From Eutreptiella sp. 'Long Island Sound 2002' (Eukaryota; Euglenozoa; Euglenophyceae; Eutreptiales; Eutreptiaceae): a stretch of 64,000 bases of DNA. A program made the position numbers and the translations under genes. Every line of letters starts with the position of its first letter. The stretch's first letter is position 1. Below, one piece after another: positions 32,601-44,600 of this stretch. The stretch is taken from contig OZ038380.1 of assembly GCA_964036045.1 (NCBI GenBank), positions 167,469,872 through 167,533,871 on the forward strand, given 5' to 3'. The notes below the pieces were generated by a model. That model worked only from the letters and a program-made list of their open reading frames with translations. It was not told where the DNA came from and searched no databases.

Positions 32601-35600
32601 GCGCAGTTGAGGGCCGGTGGAGGGCACTGGGCGGCACGGCGTCGGGCGGTGGCTCCCACCGAATGGTCCTCCGCTGCAGTCGGCCACCGGACGACCCCAT
32701 TTCTGGTGCGACTGGGGGACGGGGGTGGCAGTGTCCCTCTCAGTGGGTCAGTGGCCAGGTCTCTTTCTTGCCTTCATTAAGTGCGTCCGCACCATCAACT
32801 GCGATGATGACACTCAGACTTCGGTCCATAAGTAAGTGCAACGGCTGGTCAGAGTCCCACAACAGACACCCAATGGGCGTGTTGTTCATGGGGACTCGAG
32901 GTACGGGTCTTCCGATTTCTGTGTCAGCCATTGCTCTGTGGCAGCCGCTGCTGCCCCGTCCCTCGAGACACGGTCTGCGCCTTTCGTGGCATGCGGCACA
33001 GCTCGACGGCCCCGCAGCCCCACACCCCATGTCCGTGCACGCGGCGCACCCCCCACGCACACGCGGCGCACCCCCACGCACATGCGGCGCACCCCCCATG
33101 CACACGCGGCGCACCCCCACGCACATGCGGCGCACCCCCCATGCACACGCGGCACACCCCCCCCCCCACGCACACGCGGCGCACCCCCCCACGGCCACGT
33201 GGCCTTGCGGTTTGCCTTCGCGCGTTATCCTTTGGATTCCGCGGTCGTGCGTGCGCTGTGCAGATGGATGGGTGATCCTGAACCTCTACATCGCCTGCAG
33301 CCGGTCGGACTTCCTCTCAGGTACTGCCCCGGCGGAGGCATCGCCCGTGGGGCTGCCTGCGATGCGTCCGCGCGCCACGGGGGACTCAGGAGGGGAGGGC
33401 AGGGGAGGGGCCATGAGCCGACTTCGCGAGGCCGGGAACGCAGAGGAGGTCAGGGGAGTGTGTGAATAGCCAACGCTTGGCCTTGGGGGCATGTAACCCA
33501 ACCCCCCCGCCCTATTGCTCCTCCCGGACCCCCCCCCCCCCCTCAATGGACCCCGGAGTAGTCAAACAGGACCAGTCATCCGGGGGCTCCGTTGACACAA
33601 CCAAAACATGTTCGGGCCCACAGAGGGTCAGAATGAGCAGTGGCGAGAGGTCAATAGGCGCCGCCAAAGGCAAACAACCGAATACCGAGGCCTTGTGCCT
33701 AACCCCCCCCCCCCCCAAGCGCTCCCTCCGGACCCTCCCCAATCCCCCCCCTCCCCAATCGCCCCCCCCCCCCCCTGGGGTCTCCGGCCAACAGTGAGTG
33801 GGGAGAGGGGGTGTTCCGCGTTCCAACCCGAGGGGTCCCCCCCCCCCAACATGCTCGGGCCCACAGAGGGTCGGGATGTGCAGTGGCGAGAGGCCAATAT
33901 GCGCCGCCAAAGGCAAACAATCAGATACCGAGGCCTTGTGCCAACCCACCCCCCCCGTGTTTGAGGCAAAATTGAGTACAGGGTCTAGTTGTAGCGGTAT
34001 GAGTTGTACAACGTTTGTCTCCGATAACGGCATTGTGGGTCTGGCACTCTGAGTGATGCCGTCATGTACCACCGAGAGGGTACCCGGTGTGAGCGTGAAT
34101 GGCCACAACGCACATGACGACAACAACAACGATGATGATGCACCGTTCCCCCTTTGTTTTGAGGTGGGCCCCAGGGCGGCAAGGGACATGTAAGCCACCC
34201 CCCAGCCCCCGGATTGAGGACGGCGTGTTTGGGAGGGCAGGGGACGGGGGACGGCCGCACCACTTCCGCCGCTGCGCAGCACCGTGGGCCTGCCCCGGCG
34301 GACGGGGCGGTGCAGCTGCGTGGGATTGGGGGCCCTGGCGCAAAGGAGTGGAGGCCTGGCGGTCCAGCGGTGGGTTTTGTGCGTCGTGTGCACGCAGGAG
34401 ACACTCACCGTTGCCCCCCTCGACCCCCGTAGTGCGTGCCCACGCGGATCAGGGCACGGACCAGACCCGTCAGGCCCCCTCAAGTGGGGGCAGGGGTGGC
34501 AGGAGACCGCCAGACACAACACTCTTGCATAGAATTTGGCACAGAATTTGTAGTTCCCCCTTGTTGGTATAACAAGGATTCGTAGGTGCCCCCCACTAGG
34601 GCAATCAAGATTTCCAATTGTTCCTTGTTGCCGCAACTAGGCTGGCCTCATCGGGGCGACAAGGATTTGTGGGCTTCGGAAGATTGATCAGGGCGACCAG
34701 GATTTGTTATTCCCCCCTTTTTCGGCAACTAGGCTTTCTGATCGCCCCAATTTGGGGCAATTAGGATTCGTGATCCTTGTTCGGGGCAACAAGGAATTGT
34801 GATCGCCTACCATTAGTGCAAGAAGGATTTGTGATTGCCCCATTTTGGGGGCAACTAGGATTGTGATTGCCCTCATCTGAGGTGACCGGGGTTTGTGATT
34901 GGCCACCAATGGGGCGCCCAAGATTTGTGATTGCGTTAGTTCGAGGGCAAGCGGTATTTTTGAATACCCCCCATCTGGGCGATTGGGATTCCTAAACGTT
35001 CCCCATTGCCTCAACTAGGATTTCTATTTGCCACTGGTTGAGGCAACAAGGATTTGTTGTCCCCTTGCCCCCATTGGGGCGGCACGGATTCGTGATTGCT
35101 TCTTGTCCGCTTGACATTCATTCTGGATAGCCATCCATGAGGGCAACTAGGATTTGTAACCCCCTCCCCCTCCATGGGGGCAACTAGGAATTCTGCCCAC
35201 CCCACTTCGAGGCAACTAGGATTCGTTGTTGCTCTCATTCAGGGTGATTGGGAATTATGATCGCCCGCCATAGGAATGACCAAAACTTCTTATAGCGTGC
35301 TGTTGGACCGCCAAGGATATGTGATTGGCCCCAGCTGGGGCGACAAGGATTTGTTATTGCCCCCGTGCGGCGATTGGAATTTGTGATTACCCATTATGGG
35401 GATGATTGGAAGGCGTGATTGGCGCCTGGTGGGCTGACCAAGATTTGTGGTTGCCGTGGTTTCAGCGCGATTGGTATTTAGGGATGCCCCCCATTGGGGC
35501 TCTTGGGATATGTGATTTTTCCCGGTTAACGGAAGCAGGATATATATGCTGTTTCCCCTTGTTGGGGCGACCGTGATGTATGGCAATTGGCACTACCGAT

Positions 35601-38600
35601 TGTTGCCCGGGGCGCCTGGTATTTATTAATGCCCCGCTCGGGGCAAGCGAGATTTGGGATTGTTCCCCATTGCTGCAAATAGGATTTGTAGTTGGTCCTC
35701 GTTGTGGCGACAAGGATTTGTGGGTGCTCATTAGGGCGAGCAGGTGTTTTGATTGTTCCTTGTCGACAAATGTGACCATATGACCACGTTTGTACCCGCA
35801 TACCGCATTATTTCGGAGTTTAAAATTCACTATGCATGTGATGAGCTCAAGACCTCAGTTTAGGAGATAAGGTTATTTGTTCAATTATGGTTTTCTTCAA
35901 CAAGTTTTTCGCCAGGAAAACGGCACAAAAGGCATGGGTTGTTTCGTGTTTGACTTTATCGAGCAGATAAATGTGGAATAATTGCGCCCTATAGACGCAG
36001 CAAACCATGAAAAGCAAACCAGGATTCTTGTCAGCTCATCAGTAGCTTAAATCGGGATCCTTCTTATTGAAAGGCATCAGGTTGTGGGGGGTCAAGTGGG
36101 GATCAATAGAGTCCAATTTGTCCACGTATTGGTCAAAAGCTGCTCCACCGAACCGACGAGAGGCAACATTAACATCAGCCAACGTTACGCCAGACAATCG
36201 ACGGACCGCGGGACTTGTAGTTGCCCCTCATTTGGGCAACAAAGATTCATCGGCTTTGATAGATAGATTAGGGCGACCAGGGTTCATAATTCCCCTTCTT
36301 TGGGACGACCAAGATTACTGACTGCCCAATTTAGGGGCAGCTCGGGTTCATCATTGCCATTCTTTGGGGTGACAAGGAATTGTCATGGTTGGCCATTTGG
36401 GTAAGAAGGATTTATGATCCCCCCATCTTGGGGAATTTAGAATCATGACCGCCCACCATTGGGGCAATGTGGATTTGAGATGGCCTCTCGTTGGGGTGCT
36501 GAAGATTTGTGATTGCCTTGGTTGTAGGGCGACTGGTATTGACGAGTGCCACGCATTGGGGCAAGCGGGATGTCGGAGTGTTCCTCGCTGTTGCAACCAG
36601 AATTGTGTAGTTCCCCCTTGTTGGTGTGACAAGGATTCGTCAGTGCCCCGCCGCATTTCATTACATGCTTTCGATAAGTCATCATCCATTGCATTGATGA
36701 GCAATAATGAAGATGAGATGAAATCTGAAGGGATGTACACCTAGGGGCTGATTTTGTGCTATACATTTCAGCACACATGAGGTATAGTACCGCTATGTGA
36801 GCCTTAACCGGACCACCCATAGGCAACAAACGTGGACATATGTAGGCAGTTTATGCACACAATCATGTAGGCTGACAATGGCGTTCTGAACATTCTTGTT
36901 AAGGAGTGTAGCCCTGTCCTAGGGTCGTTTGATCGGATCGCAATTGGGAAACCGGTGTAGGACAGCAAAGGGGCGAATTAATTCACGGACAACCCCTTGC
37001 TAGCAGTGGCTGCAGTAGGCCTATGGAAAACCTCAACGGGGAGTTCACGATCCAATCTAAAACCTTTTTTCAACTATTTGATATGGAATGACTTGAGGGG
37101 TAAAAAGCCTTTCGAATCCATGAGTAAGGCACACCTTTTTTCCTCCACGAGTTTAGCAAAAAAAAAGGAGGAGTTGTTCACTTGGATCAGGAGGCATCTG
37201 CGGAGGACGATACAACATTCATGTTTCACATGTGCTTTCACTTTCGTGAACAACCGGTCCCATAGGCGGTGTTCTAGGTTCTGACGGCTAGCGTGTAAAG
37301 TGGCGGACGTGTCGACAGGAGTGAGGGAGGAGCATAGGCATGACAATGCTTTCTCAACGGTGACTCGGTTCGCTAAATGGAGCACTGCATGGGGGCATAA
37401 TTTACCAAAGCCAAGCTTCTCCCCGTCCTCGGAGCCAAAAGCGCAAGGCTCTGCATTGCCACCATTTTTTGCGGGGCAACGCATCGAAGATCCAGCATAA
37501 CTCAAAGGGGCATATACACCAGCGATTGGCACGTATTGTTGACACAAAGTGATACATGAAATAGCCACTGTTGGATGTTTTCTGTGATATGCCTTTGAGC
37601 ATGGCCAAAACAGGTTCTTTGCTGCGGTCACAGGTGGGGCACCCGTGTTTCTGGTCCATGCTCAAATCCAAAACTCGTAATTTAGTCGACTTCCAAAGTT
37701 TCGTAAATCTCGACTCCACTGGTTTTCCATACATCCAGAACACCATGGCCCTGAGAGCAGCGCAAGCATAGCCATATCATTCATATCTGAATTCTTCTCC
37801 AGATCGCATAATCCGTCCACGGGTCTGAGCTCCAAGGGCTCCTTGATTCTAAGGCTCACCACCCGACCTAGCAAAGCGTCCACCGGTGCAGGGCGTTCAC
37901 ATCTTGCACCACGTGCCACCTTCGTAAGTAGCGTCCAGCATGGTGCCATAAAGCCTTACTTTGTCTTCTCCGGAACTTCAATACGTACTCATCTAGGGTG
38001 TTGGGGTCCACAATCACCTAGGTTAAGTTGGTGGCTCTATGCCCACAAGGAACATGCACGGCAAATAGGCACTCTCATATGTTGCAGTACGAACGCAATG
38101 AAATGAAAAAAACATGTTGACGTCTGCTGCGATTGCCAAGTGCACATTGGCAAGGAAGGACCCACGCCCCTTCTGTTTGCGTTCCTCTTCTTATCTCCGT
38201 TTTCCTTTGTCCGCTTGTCTTCTCTTTGCGTTCTCTCGCTTTTTCCTTTCCTCTTCCTCTGCCTCTCTGGGTGCTGCCAGGTGATGCCGGCAATAGCCGC
38301 TTTCAGGCAGGAATTTTGAGCAATTTGCCCATTTGCAAACCTCCCTGCCACCACAACCATGGCAGCAATTAGAATTACTTCGTGCCAAGTTGGCGCCGCA
38401 ATTGGGACACACTTTTCTTTCGGGGCCATGACATCCAGCAAAAATCTGCAAAGAGCAACCACCTCGGTGAATAGCCTCTTTCGGGCCCTTCTTCCGGGCA
38501 GTTGGCCAATTTGCAGAATTGTTGGGCACCGCATATGTGCGGTTCTTTCGATTATCTTCTTGCCTGTTTGTCTGCGCAGGCCGTAACCAAGTGCACCTCT

Positions 38601-41600
38601 TTTTCGTACCCATGACTTGTACCCATAAACCACTGCCGATAGTTTGGCTCTCGCTAAATTGTTGTTTTCTTTGGAGGGCTTGTGGGACCTTTGCTGCTTG
38701 GTGACAGGTTTGTCTGACCTATAAGTATTGTTGCGAATCGCATGGCCCTCGGGATACAGCCGAGGCTCAAGTCCCGGCACGTTGACTAGGACCTCAGTGC
38801 CGTGAGGGGTACTGGACGAATCGAGCTTCTGTTTGCGTTCCTCGTCTTCTCTCTTCTCTTTGCGTTCTCTCGCTTTTTCCTTTCCTCTTCCTCTGCCTCT
38901 CTAGTTGCTGCCAGGTGATGCCGGCAATAGCCGCTTTCAGGCAGGAATTTTGAGCAATTTGCCCATTTGCAAACCTCCCCGCCACCGCAACCATGGCAGC
39001 AATTAGAATTACTTCGTGCCAAGTTGGCGCCGCAATTGGGGCACAGTTTTCTTTCGGGGCCATGACATCCAGCAAAAGTCTGCAAAGAGCAACCACCTCG
39101 GTGAATAGCCTCTTTCGGGCCCTTCTTCCGGGCAGTTAGCCAATTTGCAGAATTGTTGGGCACCGCACATGTGCGGTTCTTTCGATTATCTTCTTGCCTG
39201 TTTGTCTGCGCAGGCCGTGCACCTCATTTTCGTACCCATGACTTGTACCCATAAACCACTGCCGATAGTTTGGCTCTCGCTGAATTGTTGTTTTTCTTGG
39301 AGGGCTTGTGGGACCTTTGCTGTTTGGTGACAGGTTTGTCTGACGTATAAGTATTGTTGCGAATCGCATGGCCGTCGGGATACAGCCGAGGCTCAAGTCC
39401 CGGCACGTCGACTAGGACCTCAGTGCCGTGAGGGGTACTGGACGAATCGAGCTTCTGTTTGCGTTCCTCGTCTTCTCTCCTTTTTCCTTGGTCCGCCTCT
39501 CTTCTCTTTGCGTTCTCTCGCTTTTTCCTTTCCTCTTTCTCTGCCTCTCTAGTTGCTGCCAGGTGATGCCGGCAATAGCCGCTTTCAGGCAGGAATTTTG
39601 AACAATTTGCCCATTTGCAAACCTCCCCGCCACCGCAGCCATGGCAGCAATTAGAATTACTTCGTGCCAAGTTGGCGCCGCAATTTGGGGCACAATTTTC
39701 TTTCGGGGCCATGACATCCAGCAAAAGTCTGCAAAGAGCAACCACCTCGGTGAATAGCCTCTTTCGGGCCCTTCTTCCGGGCAGTTGGCCAATTTGCAGA
39801 ATTGTTGGGCACCGCATATGTGCGGTTCTTTCGATTATCTTCTTGCCTGTTTGTCTGCGCAGGCCGTGCACCTCATTTTCGTACCCATGACTTGTACCCA
39901 TAAACCACTGCCGATAGTTTGGCTCTCGCTAAATTGTTGTTTTCTTTGGAGGGCTTGCGGGACCTTTGCTGTTTGGTGACAGGTTTGTCTGACCTATAAG
40001 TATTGTTGCGAATCGCATGGCCCTCGGGATACAGCCGAGGCTCAAGTCCCGGCACGTCGACTAGGACCTCAGTGCCGTGAGGGGTACTGGACGAATCGAG
40101 CTTCTGTTTGCGTTCCTCGTCTTCTCTCCTTTTTCCTTGGTCCGCCTCTCTTCTCTTTGCGTTCTCTCGCTTTTTCCTTTCCTCTTCCTCCACCGCTCTG
40201 GTGGCTGCCAGGTGATGCCGGCAATAGCCGCTTACAGACAGAAATGTTGAGCAGTTGGCCCATTTGCAAAAGTCCCCGCCACCGCAACCATGGTAGTAGT
40301 TAGAATTTCTTCGTGCAAAGTTGGCACCACAATTGGTGCACATTTTGGGGGGGGGGGGCATAACATCTAGCAAAAGTCTGCAAAGAGCAACCACGGTGCT
40401 GAATGGCCTCTTTCGGACACATGTTCTGGGCACTTTGCCAATTTGCACAATTGTTGGGCACCGCATATGTGCAGTTATTTCGATTTTCTTCTTGCCTGTC
40501 TGTCTGCGCGGGCCGTGCACCTCGTTTTTCGTACCCATGACTTGTACCCATAAACCATTGGCTAGGACCCTAGTCCATCCCTTGCAGCCACGTCTAGGTC
40601 GATGGTACTCCCCCATGGGAACTACCGCTCACAACGTTGCTTTGCGTACAACTTAGACCGAAAGACAAGAGTGTGTGGCTTTCTCAACTTGTCAAATTTG
40701 CTATTGACGTTGGCCTCATGCTCGTGCCAGCTTGCTTCCTCTATTTCACTCCGATTGCCTTCCATACCACCAATGGCAGACCCCATGTTGAGGGCAGGTA
40801 ACCACAGCGCCTATGTCCGGCTCCTTGATTCTAAGGCTCACCACCCGACCTAGCAAAGCGTCCAACCGTTGCAGGGCGTTCACATCTTGCACCACGTGCC
40901 ACCTTCGTAAGCAGCGTCCAGCATGGTGCCATAAAGCCTTACTTTGTCTTCTCCGGAACTTCAATACGTACTCATCTAGGGTGTCGGGGTCCACAATCAC
41001 CTAGGTTAAGTTGGTGGCTCTATGCCCACAAGGAACATGCACTGCAAACGGGCACTCTCATATGTTGCGGTACGAATGCAATAAAATGAAAAAAACACGT
41101 ATGCTGCGATTGCCAAGTGCACATTGGCAAGGAAGGACCCAAGCACCTTCCGTTTGTGTTCCTCTTCTTCCCTCTGTTTTCCTTCGTCCACATGTCTTCT
41201 CTTTGCGTTCTCTCGCTTTTTCCTTTCCTCTTCCTATGCCGCTCTAGTTGTTGCCAGGTGATGCCGGCAATAGCCGCTTTCAGGCAGGAATTTTGAGCAA
41301 TTTGCCCATTTGCAAACCTCCCCGCCACCGCAACCATGGCAGCAATTAGAATTACTTCGTGCCAAGTTGGCGCCGCAATTGGGGCACAGTTTTCTTTCGG
41401 GGCTATGACATCCAGCAAAAGTCTGCAAAGAGCAACCACCTCGGTGAATAGCCTCTTTCGGGCCCTTCTTCCGGGCAGTTGGCCAATTTGCAGAATTGTT
41501 GGGCACCGCATATGTGCGGTTCTTTCGATTATCTTCTTGCCTGTTTGTCTGCGCAGGCCGTGCACCTCATTTTCGTACCCATGACTTGTACCCATAAACC

Positions 41601-44600
41601 ACTGCCGATAGTTTGGCTCTCGCTAAATTGTTGTTTTCTTTGGAGGGCTTGTGGGACCTTTGCTGTTTGGTGACGGGTTTGTCTGACCTATAAGTATTGT
41701 TGCGAATCGCATGGCCCTCGGGATACAGCCGAGGCTCAAGTCCCGGCACGTCGACTAGGACCTCAGTGCCGTGAGGGGTACTGGACGAATCGAGCTTCTG
41801 TTTGCGTTCCTCGTCTTCTCTCCTTTTTCCTTGGTCCGCCTCTCTTCTCTTTGCGTTCTCTCGCTTTTTCCTTTCCTCTTCCTCCACCGCTCTGGTGGCT
41901 GCCAGGTGATGCCGGCAATAGCCGCTTACAGACAGAAATGTTGAGCAGTTGGCCCATTTGCAAAAGTCCCCGCCACCGCAACCATGGTAGTAGTTAGAAT
42001 TTCTTCGTGCAAAGTTGGCACCACAATTGGTGCACATTTTGGGGGGGGGGGGGCATAACATCTAGCAAAAGTCTGCAAAGAGCAACCACGGTGCTGAATG
42101 GCCTCTTTCGGACACATGTTCTGGGCACTTTGCCAATTTGCACAATTGTTGGGCACCGCATATGTGCAGTTATTTCGATTTTCTTCTTGCCTGTCTGTCT
42201 GCGCGGGCCGTGCACCTCGTTTTTCGTACCCATGACTTGTACCCATAAACCATTGGCTAGGACCCCAGTCCATCCCTTGCAGCCACGTCTAGGTCGATGG
42301 TACTCCCCCATGGGAACTACCGCTCACAACGTTGCTTTGCGTACAACTTAGACCGAAAGACAAGAGTGTGTGGCTTTCTCAACTTGTCAAATTTGCTATT
42401 GACGTTGGCCTCATGCTCGTGCCAGCTTGCTTCCTCTATTTCACTCCGATTGCCTTCCATACCACCAATGGCAGACCCCATGTTGAGGGCAGGTAACCAC
42501 AGCGCCTATGTCCGGCTCCTTGATTCTAAGGCTCACCACCCGACCTAGCAAAGCGTCCAACCGTTGCAGGGCGTTCACATCTTGCACCACGTGCCACCTT
42601 CGTAAGCAGCGTCCAGCATGGTGCCATAAAGCCTTACTTTGTCTTCTCCGGAACTTCAATACGTACTCATCTAGGGTGTCGGGGTCCACAATCACCTAGG
42701 TTAAGTTGGTGGCTCTATGCCCACAAGGAACATGCACTGCAAACGGGCACTCTCATATGTTGCGGTACGAATGCAATAAAATGAAAAAAACACGTTGACG
42801 TCTGCTGCGATTGCCAAGTGCACATTGGCAAGGAAGGACCCAAGCACCTTCCGTTTGTGTTCCTCTTCTTCCCTCTGTTTTCCTTCGTCCGCTTGTCTTC
42901 TCTTTGCGTTCTCTCGCTTTTTCCTTTCCTCTTCCTCTGCCTCTCTGGTTGCTGCCAGGTGATGCCGGCAATAGCCGCTTTCAGGCAGGAATTTTGAGCA
43001 ATTTGCCCATTTGCAAACCTCCCCGCCACCGCAACCATGGCAGCAATTAGAATTACTTCGTGCCAAGTTGGCGCCGCAATTGGGGCACACTTTTCTTTCG
43101 GGGCCATGACATCCAGCAAAAATCTGCAAAGAGCAACAACCTCGGTCAATAGCCTCTTTCGGGCCCTTCTTCCGGGCAGTTGGCCAATTTACAGAATTGT
43201 TGGGCACCGCATATGTGCGGTTCTTTCGATTATCTTCTTGCCTGTTTGTCTGCGCAGGCCACGCACGATGGCTTCCCGACAACACTGCATATCTGCCGGC
43301 CATGCGTGTGATGCACGCCCCGTCCACCTACGCGGGCTGGGGGGGGGGGGGGCGGGGCAGCCACACCGCCGTGCCCGGGGTTGGTGAGGGGGAGGGGTGT
43401 GTGTTAACGGAGGGTCGGCGAAGGGGTGGAGAGGGGTCTAGGGGAGGGGTCTAGGGGAGGGGTCGTTGTTGGCCTGTGCCTGACGGATCCCCCCCCCCCC
43501 CGGCGCATAGCACACCGTGTACCCCACCGGGATACCATCCCCCCCCCCCCCCGGCAGCTGCGCAGGAGAGGACCGGAGTGCCCCCCCCCCCCCCACCCCC
43601 CACCCACCCCCACCGCGGCTGAGACCCTCCCCTTCAGTCAAGGGCCGCTGGTTTGGCACTGGTTCCCACAATTCGGGGCCGCCGAGACCCACGCCCCCCC
43701 TCTGCAGCACCACAAAGAGGCGCCCCCTCCGCGGGAGTAGGGGAGACTACCCCGGCAAAGGCTCTGCGGCCGCCCCCCAAGAGCTCAGGGCTGTGTACAC
43801 AAGCCACCGGGGGGGCCATCGCGGAGGAGTGCGGGCCCCACGGTCCAGGGCAGGGGCTGGGGGAAGGGGGCCCACAGGGGGTGGGCGCACAGGCCCAGGC
43901 CGGCGGTAGCACATGGGAGGGATAGGGGGGAGGCCCCGGGGCGGCCCTGTGCTGAGCGGTGCCGGGGCATTGCGGGCCCATCGGCGGGGGTGGGGGGGGG
44001 GGGGGCAGGCCTCGCCAACGTGCAGAATGGGACGCCCGGGCGGCCCCCCGGACACAAACGGGGGCCACAGGCACGCAGGCCTGCTCCAGTTGCATCCCAC
44101 CCCCCACCCTCCCCCGGGGACAAGGAGGCCCCCCCCCCCCGGCCTTTTCTCCCTAAGAACCCCCACCCACTGTTCCTTGTGACCCACCACCCGCCGTTGG
44201 CTCACCGCCAACCGCCGTTGTTGGACCGCCACCCCACGTCGATCTGTAGCCAGTCCAGGCACACCAACACCGGAGGCAGCTTCTGTTTTTCTTTTTGCCT
44301 TGAGGACCCCCCTGCCCTGGAAACGAAGAAACATGACCCCCCTGCCAATCCCCCCCTCACCTGTCCCTGAGAAGGAGGACCCCTGTCCCTGAGAAGGAGG
44401 ACCCCTGCCCCCCCACCCCCCCCACCAACGGTGTCACCGACCACTGCACAGGTCTGTGCCACATGCGAGTCCCGGACCGCCAGCGCCCCTGTCCCCTGTC
44501 CCTCAGAGTTGGCCCTGATCCACAACAAACTCATCCCGGACCTCAACAAGCGCCTGGCAGCACGTCAAGTGTACCTGCACCCGTACGGTATGCCATGCGC

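Larger units (their letters stand above)
39400..43262. repeat. Tandem 1.695-kb duplication within the zinc-module array
   Basis: Sequence from module C through D, tail and E recurs as E, F, tail and G with an offset of 1,694-1,701 bp. Differences are mainly homopolymer lengths and a small deletion in E, so the duplication is recent or kept uniform by gene conversion. Confidence 0.9.
33321..44506 (+). other. Giant intron (about 11.2 kb) inside DUF4062
   Basis: Donor GTACTGCCCC at 33321 and acceptor GTCCCTCAG at 44506 have matching phase, and the joined protein continues the DUF4062 consensus. The intron holds two GGCGCC-family repeats (33600-33712, 33855-33945), the less GC-rich island 34540-43262 with its own minus-strand genes, and GC-rich sequence on both sides. 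Confidence 0.7.

Noticed and set aside
32782-32831. Short exon-like block reading CVRTINCDDDTQTSVHK before GTAAGTG
   Set aside because: Good donor and codon bias, but its exit phase does not fit the exon at 33264, while the exon at 30423 joins 33264 directly in phase. Could be an alternative exon.
34540-36650. CRISPR-like array
   Set aside because: Repeats are diverged, spacing varies from 26 to 35 bp, there are no unique uniform spacers or cas genes, and the host is eukaryotic.
38037-43149. Alternative frame in zinc modules (CRFLLDVMAPKEKCVPIAA)
   Set aside because: Open in type-1 copies, but broken by a stop in diverged copies D and F where the Cys/His frame stays intact.
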